64,000 nt of DNA from Pseudomonas shirazensis (GTDB lineage Bacteria > Pseudomonadota > Gammaproteobacteria > Pseudomonadales > Pseudomonadaceae): the NCBI RefSeq assembly GCF_014268785.2, contig NZ_JABWRD020000001.1, positions 2,121,001-2,185,000 on the forward strand. The letters run 5' to 3'. Positions within the stretch are counted from its first letter, which is position 1; the number at the start of each line of letters is the position of its first letter. The position numbers and the translations under genes are program-made. The notes beneath the pieces are model-generated. The model was given only the letters and a program-made list of their open reading frames with translations, ran no database searches and had not been told where the DNA came from. Positions 19,164 through 30,288 of the stretch are shown piece after piece.

Positions 19164-19192
19164 ATATTAAGATCGGATGGCTATGCTGTCAA
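19164..19192 (-). promoter_or_regulatory. Strong sigma-70 promoter of the Ala/Glu tRNA array
   Basis: On the minus strand a perfect TTGACA (19187-19192) and TAATAT (19164-19169) are 17 bases apart. The start region right after the -10 is GCGCCCCG, the GC-rich discriminator typical of stable-RNA promoters under ppGpp (stringent) control. An A/T-rich stretch upstream could act as an UP element. Confidence 0.85.
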
Positions 19193-19334
19193 ACGAATTT
19201 TTGAAATTAACCAAAAGATTTTTCACAGATAACAATCACTTACCGCCCTGCCCCGGCAACTGACGATTTTGCCTGCGGCAGCCGGCCCGCCCAGCATCAG
19301 CTGGGGCAGGCAAGCCCGCTTGGGTAACTGGCTG

Positions 19335-20816
19335 TCAGGCAATGTTGGCCAGCAGTTTTTCCCATTCCTTGTTTTCTTTCTTCGACACACCACCGAGCAG
19401 ATCCAGCGCCTGGCGCAGGCGGTAGCGAGTCAGGTCAGGGCCAAGGATTTCCATCGCATCCAGCACCGACACCGAACTGGCCTGGCCGGAGATAGCAGCA
19501 AACATCAGCGGCATGGCGTCACGCAGCTTCAGCTCAAGCGATTCGACCACGGCCTGGATGCAACCGGTGATGCGGTCTTTCTCCCACTGGCGCAAGCTCT
19601 CCAGCTTCCACAGAATCAGCTGGATGACCTGGCGGATCTGATCGGGCGAGAGCTTTTTGTGCTCGAACAGCTTTGCATCAAGCTTCAACGCACCCTCGAA
19701 GAAGAAGCCACCCAATGGGGCGATCTGGCTGAAGGTCTCTACGCGGCCCTGGACATGCGGCGCGATCTTCATCATGTAATCGCTGTTGAACGCCCACTTC
19801 TGTACCCGTGCAGCGAACTCCTCGACCGGCAACTCACGCAGCCACTGGCCGTTGAGCCAGGACAGCTTTTCGATATCGAAGATCGGCCCACCCAGGGAAA
19901 CCCGCGACAGGTCGAAGTGCTCGACCATCTCGGCCAGGGAGAACTTCTCGCGCTCGTCCGGCATCGACCAGCCCATGCGGCCGAGGTAATTGAGCATGGC
20001 TTCGGGCATGAAGCCCATGCGCTCGTAGAAGGTGACCGAGGTCGGATTCTTGCGCTTGGACAGCTTGCTCTTGTCCGGGTTACGCAGCAGCGGCATGTAG
20101 CACAGCTGCGGCTGCTCCCAGCCGAAGTACTCATACAGTTTGATCAGCTTGGGCGCCGACGGCAGCCACTCTTCGCCACGCAGGACGTGAGTGATGCCCA
20201 TCAGGTGGTCATCGACCACGTTGGCCAGGAAGTAGGTCGGCAGGCCGTCGTTTTTCATCAGGACCTGCATGTCCATGCGATCCCACGGGATCTCGACATC
20301 GCCACGGAGCATGTCCGGGACCACGCAGACGCCTTCGCTTGGCACCTTCATGCGGATCACATGGGGCTCACCAGCGGCCAGGCGACGCTGCACTTCCTCA
20401 GCGCTGAGCAACAGCGCGCGGCCGTCGTAACGCGGCGTCTCGCCCCGGGCCATCTGTTCGGCGCGCATCTGGTCGAGTTCTTCTGCGGTGCAGAAGCAGT
20501 AGAACGCATGCCCGGCGTCAACCAACTGCTTGGCGTACTTCGCGTAGATCTCGCCACGCTCGCTCTGCCGGTAAGGGCCGTGCGGGCCGCCCACGTCCGG
20601 GCCTTCGTTCCACTCGATGCCCAGCCAGCGCAGGGCGTCGAAGATCTGCTGTTCCGACTCACGGGTCGAGCGCAGCTGATCGGTGTCCTCGATGCGCAGG
20701 ATGAATTCGCCGCCGTGCTGCTTGGCAAAGCAGTAGTTGAACAGGGCGATGTAGGCGGTGCCAACATGGGGGTCGCCGGTGGGCGATGGCGCGATACGCG
20801 TGCGAACGGTGGTCAT
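19335..20816 (-). CDS. gltX: Glutamate--tRNA ligase
   Basis: GltX (493 residues) charges tRNA-Glu with glutamate. The class I HIGH motif appears as HVGT in [18 protein letters not shown] near residue 15, as in other Pseudomonas GltX, and the KMSKS motif as KLSKRK near 240. [19 protein letters not shown] is the glutamate-binding region. [12 protein letters not shown] at 20816 is the start, since the nine extra codons upstream have no match. It lies next to a tRNA array that contains three tRNA-Glu genes, its own substrate, transcribed in the same direction but from a separate promoter. Confidence 0.97.
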   Translation of the reverse strand: MTTVRTRIAPSPTGDPHVGTAYIALFNYCFAKQHGGEFILRIEDTDQLRSTRESEQQIFDALRWLGIEWNEGPDVGGPHGPYRQSERGEIYAKYAKQLVDAGHAFYCFCTAEELDQMRAEQMARGETPRYDGRALLLSAEEVQRRLAAGEPHVIRMKVPSEGVCVVPDMLRGDVEIPWDRMDMQVLMKNDGLPTYFLANVVDDHLMGITHVLRGEEWLPSAPKLIKLYEYFGWEQPQLCYMPLLRNPDKSKLSKRKNPTSVTFYERMGFMPEAMLNYLGRMGWSMPDEREKFSLAEMVEHFDLSRVSLGGPIFDIEKLSWLNGQWLRELPVEEFAARVQKWAFNSDYMMKIAPHVQGRVETFSQIAPLGGFFFEGALKLDAKLFEHKKLSPDQIRQVIQLILWKLESLRQWEKDRITGCIQAVVESLELKLRDAMPLMFAAISGQASSVSVLDAMEILGPDLTRYRLRQALDLLGGVSKKENKEWEKLLANIA

Positions 20817-20962
20817 GGAGGGTCTCGAACGAAGTTGAAACAAAGGCGCGATGTTAGCAGGGAGCGGGCATCAGGCTCCAGCGGTGGCGCAATCGCCTCG
20901 CCGTCAGACCAGGCGTGCCGGTGATCGGCAGGCTATGCCGATCACCGAACCCGTCGGGCAAC

Positions 20963-22978
20963 CTAGCTGGTGATCAGCCGCTCACGTAGCTTGGTGATCT
21001 CGTCGCGCATCTGCGCGGCGGCCTCGAACTCGAGATCGCGCGCCAGCTGGAACATCTTCTCTTCCATCTGTTTGATGCGTTTGGTGATCTCGCCTGGGGT
21101 GCGCAACTCGGCTTCGTAGCGAGCGCTCTCCTCCGCCGCCTTGGCCATGCCTTTGCGCTTCTTGCTGCGCCCGCCGGGGATGTTGGCGCCTTCCATGATG
21201 TCGGTGATGTCCTTGACCACCCCTTTGGGCACGATGCCATTGGCCTCGTTGAAGGAGATCTGCTTGGCCCGTCGGCGCTCGGTCTCGTCGATGGCGCGCT
21301 GCATCGAGCCGGTCATGCGGTCGGCATACAGGATGGCCTTGCCGTTGAGGTTACGCGCTGCGCGGCCGATGGTCTGGATCAGCGAGCGGTCCGAGCGCAG
21401 GAAACCCTCCTTGTCGGCGTCCAGAATCGCCACCAGCGACACTTCGGGCATGTCCAGGCCTTCACGCAGCAGGTTGATCCCCACAAGCACATCGAAGGTA
21501 CCCAGACGCAGGTCGCGAATGATCTCTACCCGCTCGACAGTGTCGATGTCCGAGTGCAGATAGCGCACGCGTACGTCGTGGTCGGCCAGGTAGTCACTGA
21601 GGTCTTCGGCCATGCGCTTGGTCAGAGTGGTGGCCAGCACGCGCTCGCCAACGGCCACGCGCTTGCCGATCTCCGATAGCAGGTCGTCGACCTGGGTCAG
21701 CGCCGGGCGGATTTCTACCAACGGATCAACCAAGCCGGTCGGCCGCACCACCTGCTCGACGACACGCCCGGCATGCTCCGCCTCGTACTGACCGGGGGTG
21801 GCCGAAACGAAGATGGTCTGCGGGCTGACCGACTCCCATTCATCGAAGCGCATGGGCCGGTTGTCCAGCGCCGATGGCAGACGGAAACCGTACTCGACCA
21901 GAGTCTCCTTGCGTGAACGGTCACCTTTGTACATGGCGCCGACCTGCGGAACGCTCACGTGCGACTCGTCGATCACCAGCAGGGCGTCGGCAGGCAGGTA
22001 GTCGTACAGGGTGGGAGGCGGCGCACCGGAAGGCCGGCCAGACAGGTAGCGCGAGTAGTTTTCGATACCGTTGCAATAGCCCAGCTCGAGGATCATTTCC
22101 AGGTCGAAGCGGGTGCGCTGCTCGAGGCGCTGCGCCTCGACCAGCTTGTTGTTCTTGTGCAGGTACTCAAGGCGGTCCTTGAGCTCTTCCTTGATGCCCT
22201 CGATTGCCCCAAGCAGGGTTTCACGCGGGGTTACATAGTGGCTCTTCGGATAGAAGGTAAAACGTGGCAGCTTGCGCAGCACCTCGCCGGTCAACGGGTC
22301 GAAGGCGGCGATGTTCTCCACTTCGTCATCGAACAATTCGATGCGGATCGCCTCGAGGTCTGACTCGGCCGGGTACACGTCGATGACATCACCGCGCACG
22401 CGGAAGGTGGCGCGGGCGAAGTCCATCTCGTTGCGGGTGTACTGCAGATCGGCCAGGCGCCGCAGCAACGCGCGCTGGTCGAACTTGTCGCCGCGATCGA
22501 TGTGCAGGACCATCTTGAGGTACGTTTCAGGGCTGCCCAGACCGTAGATGCACGACACAGTGGTGACAATGATGGCGTCGCGTCGCTCGAGCAGGGCCTT
22601 GGTAGCCGACAGGCGCATCTGCTCGATATGGTCGTTGATCGATGCATCCTTCTCGATGAAAGTGTCCGAAGACGGCACATAGGCTTCCGGCTGATAGTAG
22701 TCGTAGTAGGAAACGAAATACTCGACCGCGTTGTTCGGGAAAAACGCCTTGAACTCGCCATACAACTGGGCCGCCAGGGTCTTGTTCGGCGCCAGCACCA
22801 GGGTTGGCCGCTGCACCTGCTGAATCACGTTGGCGATACTGAAGGTCTTGCCCGAGCCGGTTACCCCGAGCAGGGTCTGGTGCGAAAGCCCGGCGTCGAT
22901 ACCCTCGACCAACTGGCGAATCGCCTCAGGCTGGTCGCCGGCCGGCTGAAAACGGGTGACAAGCTGAAACTCGGACAT
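20963..22978 (-). CDS. uvrB: UvrABC system protein B (excinuclease subunit)
   Basis: UvrB (671 residues) verifies DNA damage and loads UvrC in nucleotide excision repair. The Walker A motif is [14 protein letters not shown] near 40, and a beta-hairpin region [12 protein letters not shown] follows near 92-105. DEXX-type [11 protein letters not shown] and helicase motif [11 protein letters not shown] are present. The C-terminal UVR domain ([20 protein letters not shown]) is complete. A good LexA box lies just upstream, so the gene should be SOS-induced. It is followed by gltX on the same strand. Confidence 0.98.
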   Translation of the reverse strand: MSEFQLVTRFQPAGDQPEAIRQLVEGIDAGLSHQTLLGVTGSGKTFSIANVIQQVQRPTLVLAPNKTLAAQLYGEFKAFFPNNAVEYFVSYYDYYQPEAYVPSSDTFIEKDASINDHIEQMRLSATKALLERRDAIIVTTVSCIYGLGSPETYLKMVLHIDRGDKFDQRALLRRLADLQYTRNEMDFARATFRVRGDVIDVYPAESDLEAIRIELFDDEVENIAAFDPLTGEVLRKLPRFTFYPKSHYVTPRETLLGAIEGIKEELKDRLEYLHKNNKLVEAQRLEQRTRFDLEMILELGYCNGIENYSRYLSGRPSGAPPPTLYDYLPADALLVIDESHVSVPQVGAMYKGDRSRKETLVEYGFRLPSALDNRPMRFDEWESVSPQTIFVSATPGQYEAEHAGRVVEQVVRPTGLVDPLVEIRPALTQVDDLLSEIGKRVAVGERVLATTLTKRMAEDLSDYLADHDVRVRYLHSDIDTVERVEIIRDLRLGTFDVLVGINLLREGLDMPEVSLVAILDADKEGFLRSDRSLIQTIGRAARNLNGKAILYADRMTGSMQRAIDETERRRAKQISFNEANGIVPKGVVKDITDIMEGANIPGGRSKKRKGMAKAAEESARYEAELRTPGEITKRIKQMEEKMFQLARDLEFEAAAQMRDEITKLRERLITS

Positions 22979-22994
22979 GGCAGACCTCGAGCAA

Positions 22995-23010
22995 CTGTAA
23001 ATATAGCCAG
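22995..23010 (-). promoter_or_regulatory. LexA (SOS) box upstream of uvrB
   Basis: On the minus strand the site reads CTGGCTATATTTACAG, which fits the gamma-proteobacterial CTGT-N8-ACAG consensus except for one base, and the flanking TA and TT extend the match. It ends about 17 bases from the uvrB ATG, where LexA would block transcription until DNA damage. Confidence 0.8.
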
Positions 23011-23257
23011 TAGTCTACACCGAAACGGGCCTTTCCATTGCCCGCTTCGCGGCTGGCGATGTGAACGTGTGTTTCTGTGGACCGGGCAATTAGACCAATG
23101 GTCCAAAAAAATTGCGAAAAAACGCCGGAAAACCCGCGCCCGATGGTCGCAGCGGTCGGCGCGTATCTCTATACTGACTCCCCGTTTGTGCACCGCTTCA
23201 GTGCATTCGGCTGGAGCGTGCAAGCCCTATCACACTCCATTCAGAGCCAAGGTAACA

Positions 23258-24454
23258 ATGAGCCTGTTTTCCGCTGTCGAGCTGGCACCCCGCGACCCTA
23301 TCCTGGGCCTCAACGAAGCTTTCAACACCGACCCGCGCACCGTCAAGGTGAACCTGGGCGTCGGCGTTTACTGCAATGAGGAAGGCCGTATCCCGCTGCT
23401 GCGCGCAGTGATCGAAGCCGAGACCCAGCGTGCCGCACAGCATGCCTCGCGCGGCTATCTGCCGATCGATGGGATTGCCACCTACGACCAGGCTGTACAG
23501 AAGCTGCTGTTCGGCGCCGAATCGCCACTGCTGGCCGCTGGCCGCGTAGTCACCGTGCAGGCCGTAGGCGGCACTGGCGCACTGAAGATCGGCGCAGACT
23601 TCCTCAAGCGCCTGTCGCCTGATGCCGTCGTCGCCATCAGCGACCCGAGCTGGGAGAACCACCGCGCGCTTTTCGAGACGGCCGGTTTCCCGGTACAGAA
23701 CTACCGCTACTACGATGCTGCCAGCCACGACGTCAACCGCGCCGGCATGCTCGAAGACCTCAACCAGCTGCCGTCGGGCTCGATCATCGTCCTGCATGCC
23801 TGCTGCCATAACCCGACCGGTGTCGACCTGACCCTGGACGACTGGAAAAACGTCCTGGAAGTGGTCAAGGCCAAAGGCCATGTGCCGTTCCTCGACATGG
23901 CCTATCAGGGCTTTGGCGCCGGCATCGCCGAAGACGCCTTCGCCGTACGCCTGTTCGCCGAGTCGGGCCTGGACTTCTTTGTCTCCAGCTCGTTCTCCAA
24001 GTCGTTCTCGCTGTATGGCGAGCGCGTCGGCGCGCTGTCGATCGTCACTGCCTCCAAGGATGAAAGCACCCGCGTGCTGTCGCAGGTCAAGCGGGTTATC
24101 CGCACCACCTACTCCAACCCGCCGACCCACGGCGCAAGCATCGTCGCTGCCGTACTGAACAGCCCTGAGCTGCGCCAGATGTGGGAAGACGAGCTGGGCG
24201 AAATGCGTAATCGCATTCACGGCATGCGCAAGCAGATGGTCGAGTTGCTGGCTACCTATGGTGCCAAGCGCGACTTCAGCTTTGTCGGTCGCCAGTGCGG
24301 GATGTTCTCCTACTCGGGCCTGACTGCCGAGCAGGTCAATCGCCTGAAGGATGAGTTCGGCATCTATGCGCTGGATACTGGCCGTATCTGTATTGCTGCG
24401 CTGAACCAGAGCAACATCCACGTAGTGACCAAAGCTATCGTCGCGGTACTTTGA
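23258..24454 (+). CDS. Aspartate/aromatic amino acid aminotransferase (class I)
   Basis: The 398-residue PLP enzyme belongs to the AspC/TyrB group that swaps the amino group between aspartate or aromatic amino acids and 2-oxoglutarate. SSSFSKSFSLYGERVG holds the PLP lysine near residue 247, NPTGVDLT and CIAALNQSNI are further family signatures. It starts at ATG 23258 after AAGG; the longer upstream frame has no similarity to the family. It is divergent from uvrB and ends in a strong hairpin terminator. Whether it prefers aspartate or tyrosine/phenylalanine cannot be settled from sequence alone. Confidence 0.93.
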   Translation: MSLFSAVELAPRDPILGLNEAFNTDPRTVKVNLGVGVYCNEEGRIPLLRAVIEAETQRAAQHASRGYLPIDGIATYDQAVQKLLFGAESPLLAAGRVVTVQAVGGTGALKIGADFLKRLSPDAVVAISDPSWENHRALFETAGFPVQNYRYYDAASHDVNRAGMLEDLNQLPSGSIIVLHACCHNPTGVDLTLDDWKNVLEVVKAKGHVPFLDMAYQGFGAGIAEDAFAVRLFAESGLDFFVSSSFSKSFSLYGERVGALSIVTASKDESTRVLSQVKRVIRTTYSNPPTHGASIVAAVLNSPELRQMWEDELGEMRNRIHGMRKQMVELLATYGAKRDFSFVGRQCGMFSYSGLTAEQVNRLKDEFGIYALDTGRICIAALNQSNIHVVTKAIVAVL

Positions 24455-24456
24455 TG

Positions 24457-24491
24457 CAGTTGGGGGCTGCTCTGCAGCCCCCAACTGTTTT
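24457..24491 (+). terminator. Terminator between the aminotransferase and the DUF1285 gene
   Basis: A perfect 14-bp stem (CAGTTGGGGGCTGC with its complement) and a three-base loop are followed on the plus strand by TTTTC. It lies between two convergent stops and ends the aminotransferase transcript. Confidence 0.85.
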
Positions 24492-25051
24492 CAGCCAGCA
24501 CGCCCAATCGGGTAAAACTGGCCATGGCTCCACACCCCGAGCCATTCATCGCCGCCCAGCAAGCGCGGCACCGCCAGCTCAACCAACTGATAGAACACAT
24601 TGCGATGCAACAGCGCCTCAAGGTTGCTGCGCATCAGGATGTACGGCGCAGGCTCCTGCGTAACCGGATCCACCTCGACTCGCAACGGATGCGCACTGCT
24701 AGCCTCAATCACATCCTCAACATTGTTGGTGAAACGCAAAACCTGCGCCTCCCCCGCACCGATCACCTCCAGCAACACCGCCACAAACGGCGCGTCATCG
24801 ACCTGGATGCCGACCTTCTCGACCGGCGTCACCAAAAAGTAATCATCACCGTCACGGCGCAGGATATTGGAAAACAGCCGCACCATCGGTTTACGGCCAA
24901 TTGGCGTGCCCTGGTAAAACCAGGTGCCATCACGGGCGATGCGCATGTCGATGTCGCCGCAGAAATCCGGGTTCCACAGGTGAACCGGCGCCGGGCCCCT
25001 CCCCTTGGGGATTTGCGCCAACAGATCATTGGTCTCGACAGACTCGGTCAT
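24491..25051 (-). CDS. DUF1285 family protein
   Basis: The 186-residue protein matches the conserved proteobacterial family DUF1285: HLWNPDFCGDIDMRIARDG, GRKPMVRLFSNILRRDGDDYFLVTPVEKVGIQVDDAPF (seen in parts) and a proline-rich middle. No enzyme motif is visible and the function is unknown; a structure of the family shows a two-domain fold related to nucleic-acid or ligand-binding folds, but this is from memory. Either GTG 25054 or ATG 25051 could start it, with GGAGAGG in front. It is 12 bases after the lipoprotein gene stop and is likely co-transcribed with it. Confidence 0.85.
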   Translation of the reverse strand: MTESVETNDLLAQIPKGRGPAPVHLWNPDFCGDIDMRIARDGTWFYQGTPIGRKPMVRLFSNILRRDGDDYFLVTPVEKVGIQVDDAPFVAVLLEVIGAGEAQVLRFTNNVEDVIEASSAHPLRVEVDPVTQEPAPYILMRSNLEALLHRNVFYQLVELAVPRLLGGDEWLGVWSHGQFYPIGRAG

Positions 25052-25063
25052 CACCCTCTCCTA

Positions 25064-25669
25064 TCAGCGGCTCATACCCAACAGGCTACGAGCGTACTCG
25101 CGCATGGGCGCTGCGAGCAAATCCTGCGGGCTATTGTCGTGAAACGTCAACAAACCGCCACGGCTCTTGATCCGCGCTGTGTCGATCAGGTAGCGAGTGC
25201 TGGTTTCGATGAGCATCATCTGCACCACGCCGGTGTCCCAACCGAGCCGGTCGACTGCCTGTTCGTCGTACCACTCATCACCATTGCCGATGCGGTCGTC
25301 GGTACGAGCGAAGCGGGTATACAGCACGTAATGGGCACCGACCGAGCGGGCTTCGGCGATGGCATCTTCCAGGCCCAGCGGGCCTTGCGCACGACGCACC
25401 AGCGGGAAGTACTCGACAAAAGCCTTGAACGCCTCTTCGGCGACGATGTTCTGCTGCGGCAGCGGGCCTTTGCCCGGCGGCACGAACGCACCCTGGCCAA
25501 TATAGATGAACGAATCCGGTTGCAGGCGCACCGACAGGCTACGCTGGGTATCGCTATGATCGAGCAGACCGGCATCGCTCATGTGATAGCGAACACCTTC
25601 GCCCATATCGCTGACATTCATGCAGCCACCAAGCGCCATCAGCGCCAGCAGCAAGACCAGGCTACGCAT
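25064..25669 (-). CDS. DUF4823 family lipoprotein
   Basis: The 201-residue product has a short signal peptide ending in a lipobox (LMALGGC, cysteine at 16), so it should be a lipoprotein, probably of the outer membrane (Met follows the Cys, not Asp). The mature part resembles the DUF4823 family of Pseudomonas: SFIYIGQGAFVPPGKGPL, DAIAEARSVGAHYVLYTRFAR and a C-terminal LLAAPMREYARSLLG. The repeated beta-alpha pattern recalls TolB-like or LPP20-like lipoproteins that bind the envelope, but function is unknown. It is followed closely by the DUF1285 gene. Confidence 0.85.
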   Translation of the reverse strand: MRSLVLLLALMALGGCMNVSDMGEGVRYHMSDAGLLDHSDTQRSLSVRLQPDSFIYIGQGAFVPPGKGPLPQQNIVAEEAFKAFVEYFPLVRRAQGPLGLEDAIAEARSVGAHYVLYTRFARTDDRIGNGDEWYDEQAVDRLGWDTGVVQMMLIETSTRYLIDTARIKSRGGLLTFHDNSPQDLLAAPMREYARSLLGMSR

Positions 25670-25735
25670 CTTTCCTCCAGAGGCCGGTGACGAAAAACCG
25701 GCGAATAACCGCCAGATGCAGCTTTTGCGCCAGAG

Positions 25736-26704
25736 TCAGCCGCCGATCACCTTCATTACCGTTACCCCACCGGCGAACGCCAGCTCCTGCTTGTCAGCCA
25801 AGGCTTTTACCAGTAACCGTTGCAGCGCTGGCAAGGCCTGGTGCCGGGGACGATCAAGCAAGTCGCCGATGTAGTGCCGATTGCTGCTCGACAGGCAGCC
25901 ATGCAGCCAGCCGGTTGAGGACAAGCGCAGCCGCGAACAGGCGCGGCAGAACGGTACGCTCTCGTTGGCGATCACGCCAAAATAGCCTTTGCCGGGGATC
26001 TGGTAGCGCAATGCGGTGGCATCAACAGCAGCGCTGGCCTGCTCAAAGGCATGGTGCTGGCCGATCAGCGTCAGCAGCTCAGGCATGCTGACCAACTGCT
26101 GGCGAAAGGCATTGCCGTCGCGCGCCAGGTGGCCCATGCGCATCAGCTCGATGAAACGCAGCTCGTAGCCACGCGCCAGGCAGTAGTCCAGCAGCGGCGC
26201 GACCTGATCCAGATTCTGTCCGCGCATCGGCACCATGTTGACCTTGATGCGCATGCCAGCCGCACTGGCCTCTTGCATGCCAAGCAACACCGTGGCCAGG
26301 TCACCGCCGCGAGCAATGCTGCGAAATGCAGCGGCGTCGAGGGTATCCAGCGACACGTTCAAGCGGCGGACACCCGCGGCCTGTAGCAGCGGCAGGCGCC
26401 GCGACAGCAACTGGCCGTTGGTCGTCAGGCTGATGTCGTGCAGGTCGAGGCCGGCGATGGCGGTGAGAAACCCTTCGAGCCTGGGACTGATCAGTGGCTC
26501 GCCGCCGGTGATGCGTAGACGCTCGATGCCGGCCGCCTCGATCAGGTAAGCCACCCCTCGTGCCAGGTCCTCGCCAGAGAGCTCATCCTGCGCCGCCACC
26601 AAACGCTTGCCGTCGGGTACGCAGTAGGTACAAGCGTAGTTACAGGCCGCCGTCAGGCTGACCCGCAGGTTGCGAAAACGCCTGCCTTGACGATCGACGA
26701 TCAT
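25736..26704 (-). CDS. moaA: GTP 3',8-cyclase MoaA
   Basis: MoaA uses radical S-adenosylmethionine chemistry on GTP in the first step of molybdenum cofactor synthesis. The 322-residue product has the radical-SAM cluster cysteines in TAACNYACTYC near residue 18-25 and ITGGEPLISPRL for SAM binding. The second cluster is in PFCRACSRLRL with a later GCL, and the chain ends in the diglycine needed for activity (KVIGG). No other mo genes are beside it, so it may be the second moaA copy that many pseudomonads carry. The start at 26704 has GGAG six bases upstream. Confidence 0.93.
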   Translation of the reverse strand: MIVDRQGRRFRNLRVSLTAACNYACTYCVPDGKRLVAAQDELSGEDLARGVAYLIEAAGIERLRITGGEPLISPRLEGFLTAIAGLDLHDISLTTNGQLLSRRLPLLQAAGVRRLNVSLDTLDAAAFRSIARGGDLATVLLGMQEASAAGMRIKVNMVPMRGQNLDQVAPLLDYCLARGYELRFIELMRMGHLARDGNAFRQQLVSMPELLTLIGQHHAFEQASAAVDATALRYQIPGKGYFGVIANESVPFCRACSRLRLSSTGWLHGCLSSSNRHYIGDLLDRPRHQALPALQRLLVKALADKQELAFAGGVTVMKVIGG

Positions 26705-26736
26705 GGATGACTCCGACATGGAAGAATAAACCGTGC

Positions 26737-26763
26737 AAAACCTGACTCATAAATCAGGTTTTT
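26737..26763 (-). terminator. Probable terminator after the TetR gene
   Basis: AAAACCTGA and TCAGGTTTT form a stem with an eight-base loop between the TetR stop and the moaA start. The symmetric A/T ends would allow function in both directions, but the U tract is short. Confidence 0.55.
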
Positions 26764-26812
26764 GCAAGCTCGCATGTCGGACAGCCCCGCAAAGGGTGAC
26801 GGGGCGTTGCTG

Positions 26813-27460
26813 TCAGGCGTTCGGTTCGGGGTCGCGCTTGCGCTTGTTACCCATGCGCACACCGATGTCCATCAGGAACTGGAAGAAGCCTTCCTGATCT
26901 TCCAGCACATTGCTCCAGAACGGCGAGTGGTACAGCGCCACTGCGCCATGCACCAGCGCCCAGGCGGCGCAGTAGTGGAAGTACGGCGGCACGTCTTCAA
27001 GCTTGCCTTCGCTGATGCGACCCTTGATCAGTTGAGTCAGGCGATCGAAATTGGAGGCACGAATGCTGTGCAGCTCCTCGACCATCTCTGGTACCTGATT
27101 ACCCTTGACCACCTTCTCTTCAAGGCGATCGAACAGCCGGTAGCGCTGCGGGTCACGCATGCGAAATTCGAAGTAGGCACGCGACAGTGCTTCTTTGTCG
27201 CGGTCGACATCGGCCGAGTGCAGCAAGGTGTTCAAATCGCGCTCGTAGTCGAGCATCAGGCGCAGGTAGATCTCTGCCTTGGACTTGAAGTGCTTGTAGA
27301 TCGTACCTTTGCCGATGCCAACGGCGTCGGCGATCATCTCGACAGTGACGCTGTCTTCACCCTGTTCGAGGAACAGTCTGAGGGCGGTATCAAGGATCTC
27401 TTGTTCGCGACGGCGAAACTCACGGACCTTACGCGGTTCTTTCTGCATGGGAGGCTGCAT
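26813..27460 (-). CDS. TetR-family transcriptional regulator
   Basis: The 215-residue protein has a TetR helix-turn-helix at about residues 15-65 (ILDTALRLFLEQGEDSVTVE, GIGKGTIYKHFKSKAEIY) and a C-terminal half with many charged and aromatic residues. The target is unknown; it is not next to an obvious efflux or enzyme operon. The start at 27460 is the first ATG; an in-frame ATG lies 12 bases later and neither has a clear ribosome binding site. A homologue sits at the same place relative to rgsA/tatD in other Pseudomonas (from memory, PA2957 in PAO1). Confidence 0.85.
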   Translation of the reverse strand: MQPPMQKEPRKVREFRRREQEILDTALRLFLEQGEDSVTVEMIADAVGIGKGTIYKHFKSKAEIYLRLMLDYERDLNTLLHSADVDRDKEALSRAYFEFRMRDPQRYRLFDRLEEKVVKGNQVPEMVEELHSIRASNFDRLTQLIKGRISEGKLEDVPPYFHYCAAWALVHGAVALYHSPFWSNVLEDQEGFFQFLMDIGVRMGNKRKRDPEPNA

Positions 27461-27712
27461 GGGGGAGGACTGGCTGACAATCGAAGCGGATTATTATGCC
27501 TATCTTGCAAGAAATTGCACGGATCATCGGCGCATGTCTGTGTTTCACGATAAGTTCGCAAGCGGTGGGATTGATTGGGCAAGCTGCAGATTGGCCAATC
27601 GAAGTGACTCGCATGCAGGGAATGCACTGTGCATCCCGCGACGTATTCCAAATCTGTTTAAAAAACGACCAGTTGTCGCTGGCACTGTGCCAAAGCTGAC
27701 CAATACTTGAAG
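27461..27712. other. TetR-RgsA intergenic region, no gene seen
   Basis: This stretch contains several short overlapping frames of 60-100 codons on both strands, none with a ribosome binding site and recognisable product. It should hold the TetR promoter and, at its right end, the promoter of the small RNA. Confidence 0.4.
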
Positions 27713-27831
27713 TGTTGACGCGCCACATCCCCCCAAGTGGCGTGCCGATAAAGGCGCTCAGGGACCGCGTGCCTTTGTTTACTCCTAATGGTCTTAACCC
27801 GGTTTCCTCCCCCAGAATCCGGGTTTTTTTT
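27713..27831 (+). ncRNA. rgsA: Probable RgsA small RNA
   Basis: The stretch between the TetR gene and tatD ends in a good terminator (27796-27831) on the plus strand although no coding gene precedes it. CCAATACT at 27699-27706 fits a sigma-S type -10 and predicts a start near 27713, giving about 118 nt. A hairpin CGCCAC/GTGGCG at 27721-27742 exposes a C-rich loop able to pair with G-rich ribosome binding sites. RgsA, a GacA/RpoS-dependent small RNA of Pseudomonas, lies just before tatD in P. aeruginosa (known), which is the basis for the name; I did not compare sequences. Confidence 0.65.
27796..27831 (+). terminator. Rho-independent terminator of the small RNA
   Basis: AACCCGG and CCGGGTT enclose a loop of pyrimidines, followed by eight thymidines on the plus strand. 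It lies immediately after the stop of the convergent tatD. Confidence 0.88.
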
Positions 27832-27853
27832 GCCCGCCAATCAGACTGCCAGA

Positions 27854-28636
27854 TCAGCGTACTCGCGCAAGCGGGAACAAGCGCTTGAAGTTGGCCGTGG
27901 TCTGCTCGGCCAAATGTGCATAACTGACGCCACGCAGCGACGCGACGTATTCGGCGACTTCGCGCACGTACTGAGGCAAGTTGGGCTTGCCTCGGTAAGG
28001 GATCGGCGCCAGGTACGGTGAGTCTGTCTCGACCAGCAGACGATCGCTGGGGACCTGGCGGGCCACGTCGCGCAGGGCCTCGGCATTGCGAAAGGTGACA
28101 ATGCCGGACAACGAGATGTAGTAGCCCAGATCCAGCGCCGCCTTGGCCATCGGCCAGTCTTCAGTGAAGCAGTGCAACACCCCGGCCTGCTCCAGGCTGG
28201 CTTCGCGCAACAGCGCCAGGGTATCGGCCCTGGCCGCACGGGTATGCACGATCACCGGCTTGCCGGTCTGCCGCGAGGCCTCCAGGTGCAGGCGGAAAGA
28301 CGCCTGCTGAAGGCTCGCCGCCTCAGGCTCGTAATGATAATCCAGGCCGGTCTCACCAATCGCCACGACGTGCGGATGCGCAAGCTCGCTGAGCAGCCAG
28401 TCCAGCGCCGGGGTTTCTCCTGGCGCCAGGTCCAGCGGATGGATACCCACCGAGCAGTCTACATCTGCGTACTGTTCACTCAACGCCTTTACCGCGGCGG
28501 CATTGTCGGCACTCACGCCGATGCACAGAAAGTGCCCTACCCCGCGCTCGCGCGCTGCCTGCAGGGCAGCGTCGAGCGAGCCACCATGGGCACTCAGGTC
28601 TAGACGGTCGAGGTGGCAGTGGGAATCTACGAGCAT
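27854..28636 (-). CDS. TatD-family metal-dependent hydrolase (YcfH type)
   Basis: The 260-residue protein starts MLVDSHCHLDRLDL, the metal-binding HxH of TatD deoxyribonucleases. ETGLDYHYE near 120, VIVHTRAA (metal histidine), VLHCFTEDW and LLVETDSPYLAP complete the site. YcfH-type members lie next to holB and have presumed DNase or D-amino acid/tRNA editing roles; exact substrate is not proven. The region of the frame upstream of 28636 overlaps holB and is not coding. In P. aeruginosa pilZ lies between this gene and holB; here only 31 bases separate them. Confidence 0.93.
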   Translation of the reverse strand: MLVDSHCHLDRLDLSAHGGSLDAALQAARERGVGHFLCIGVSADNAAAVKALSEQYADVDCSVGIHPLDLAPGETPALDWLLSELAHPHVVAIGETGLDYHYEPEAASLQQASFRLHLEASRQTGKPVIVHTRAARADTLALLREASLEQAGVLHCFTEDWPMAKAALDLGYYISLSGIVTFRNAEALRDVARQVPSDRLLVETDSPYLAPIPYRGKPNLPQYVREVAEYVASLRGVSYAHLAEQTTANFKRLFPLARVR

Positions 28637-28667
28637 GGCAGCAGGACACATATATAGAAGAAGGGAG

Positions 28668-30288
<1,621 letters not shown>

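Noticed and set aside
19295-19330. REP-like GGCAAGCCCGCTT sequence after gltX
   Set aside because: It resembles half of a Pseudomonas REP element, but no partner arm or further copies were seen in the window.
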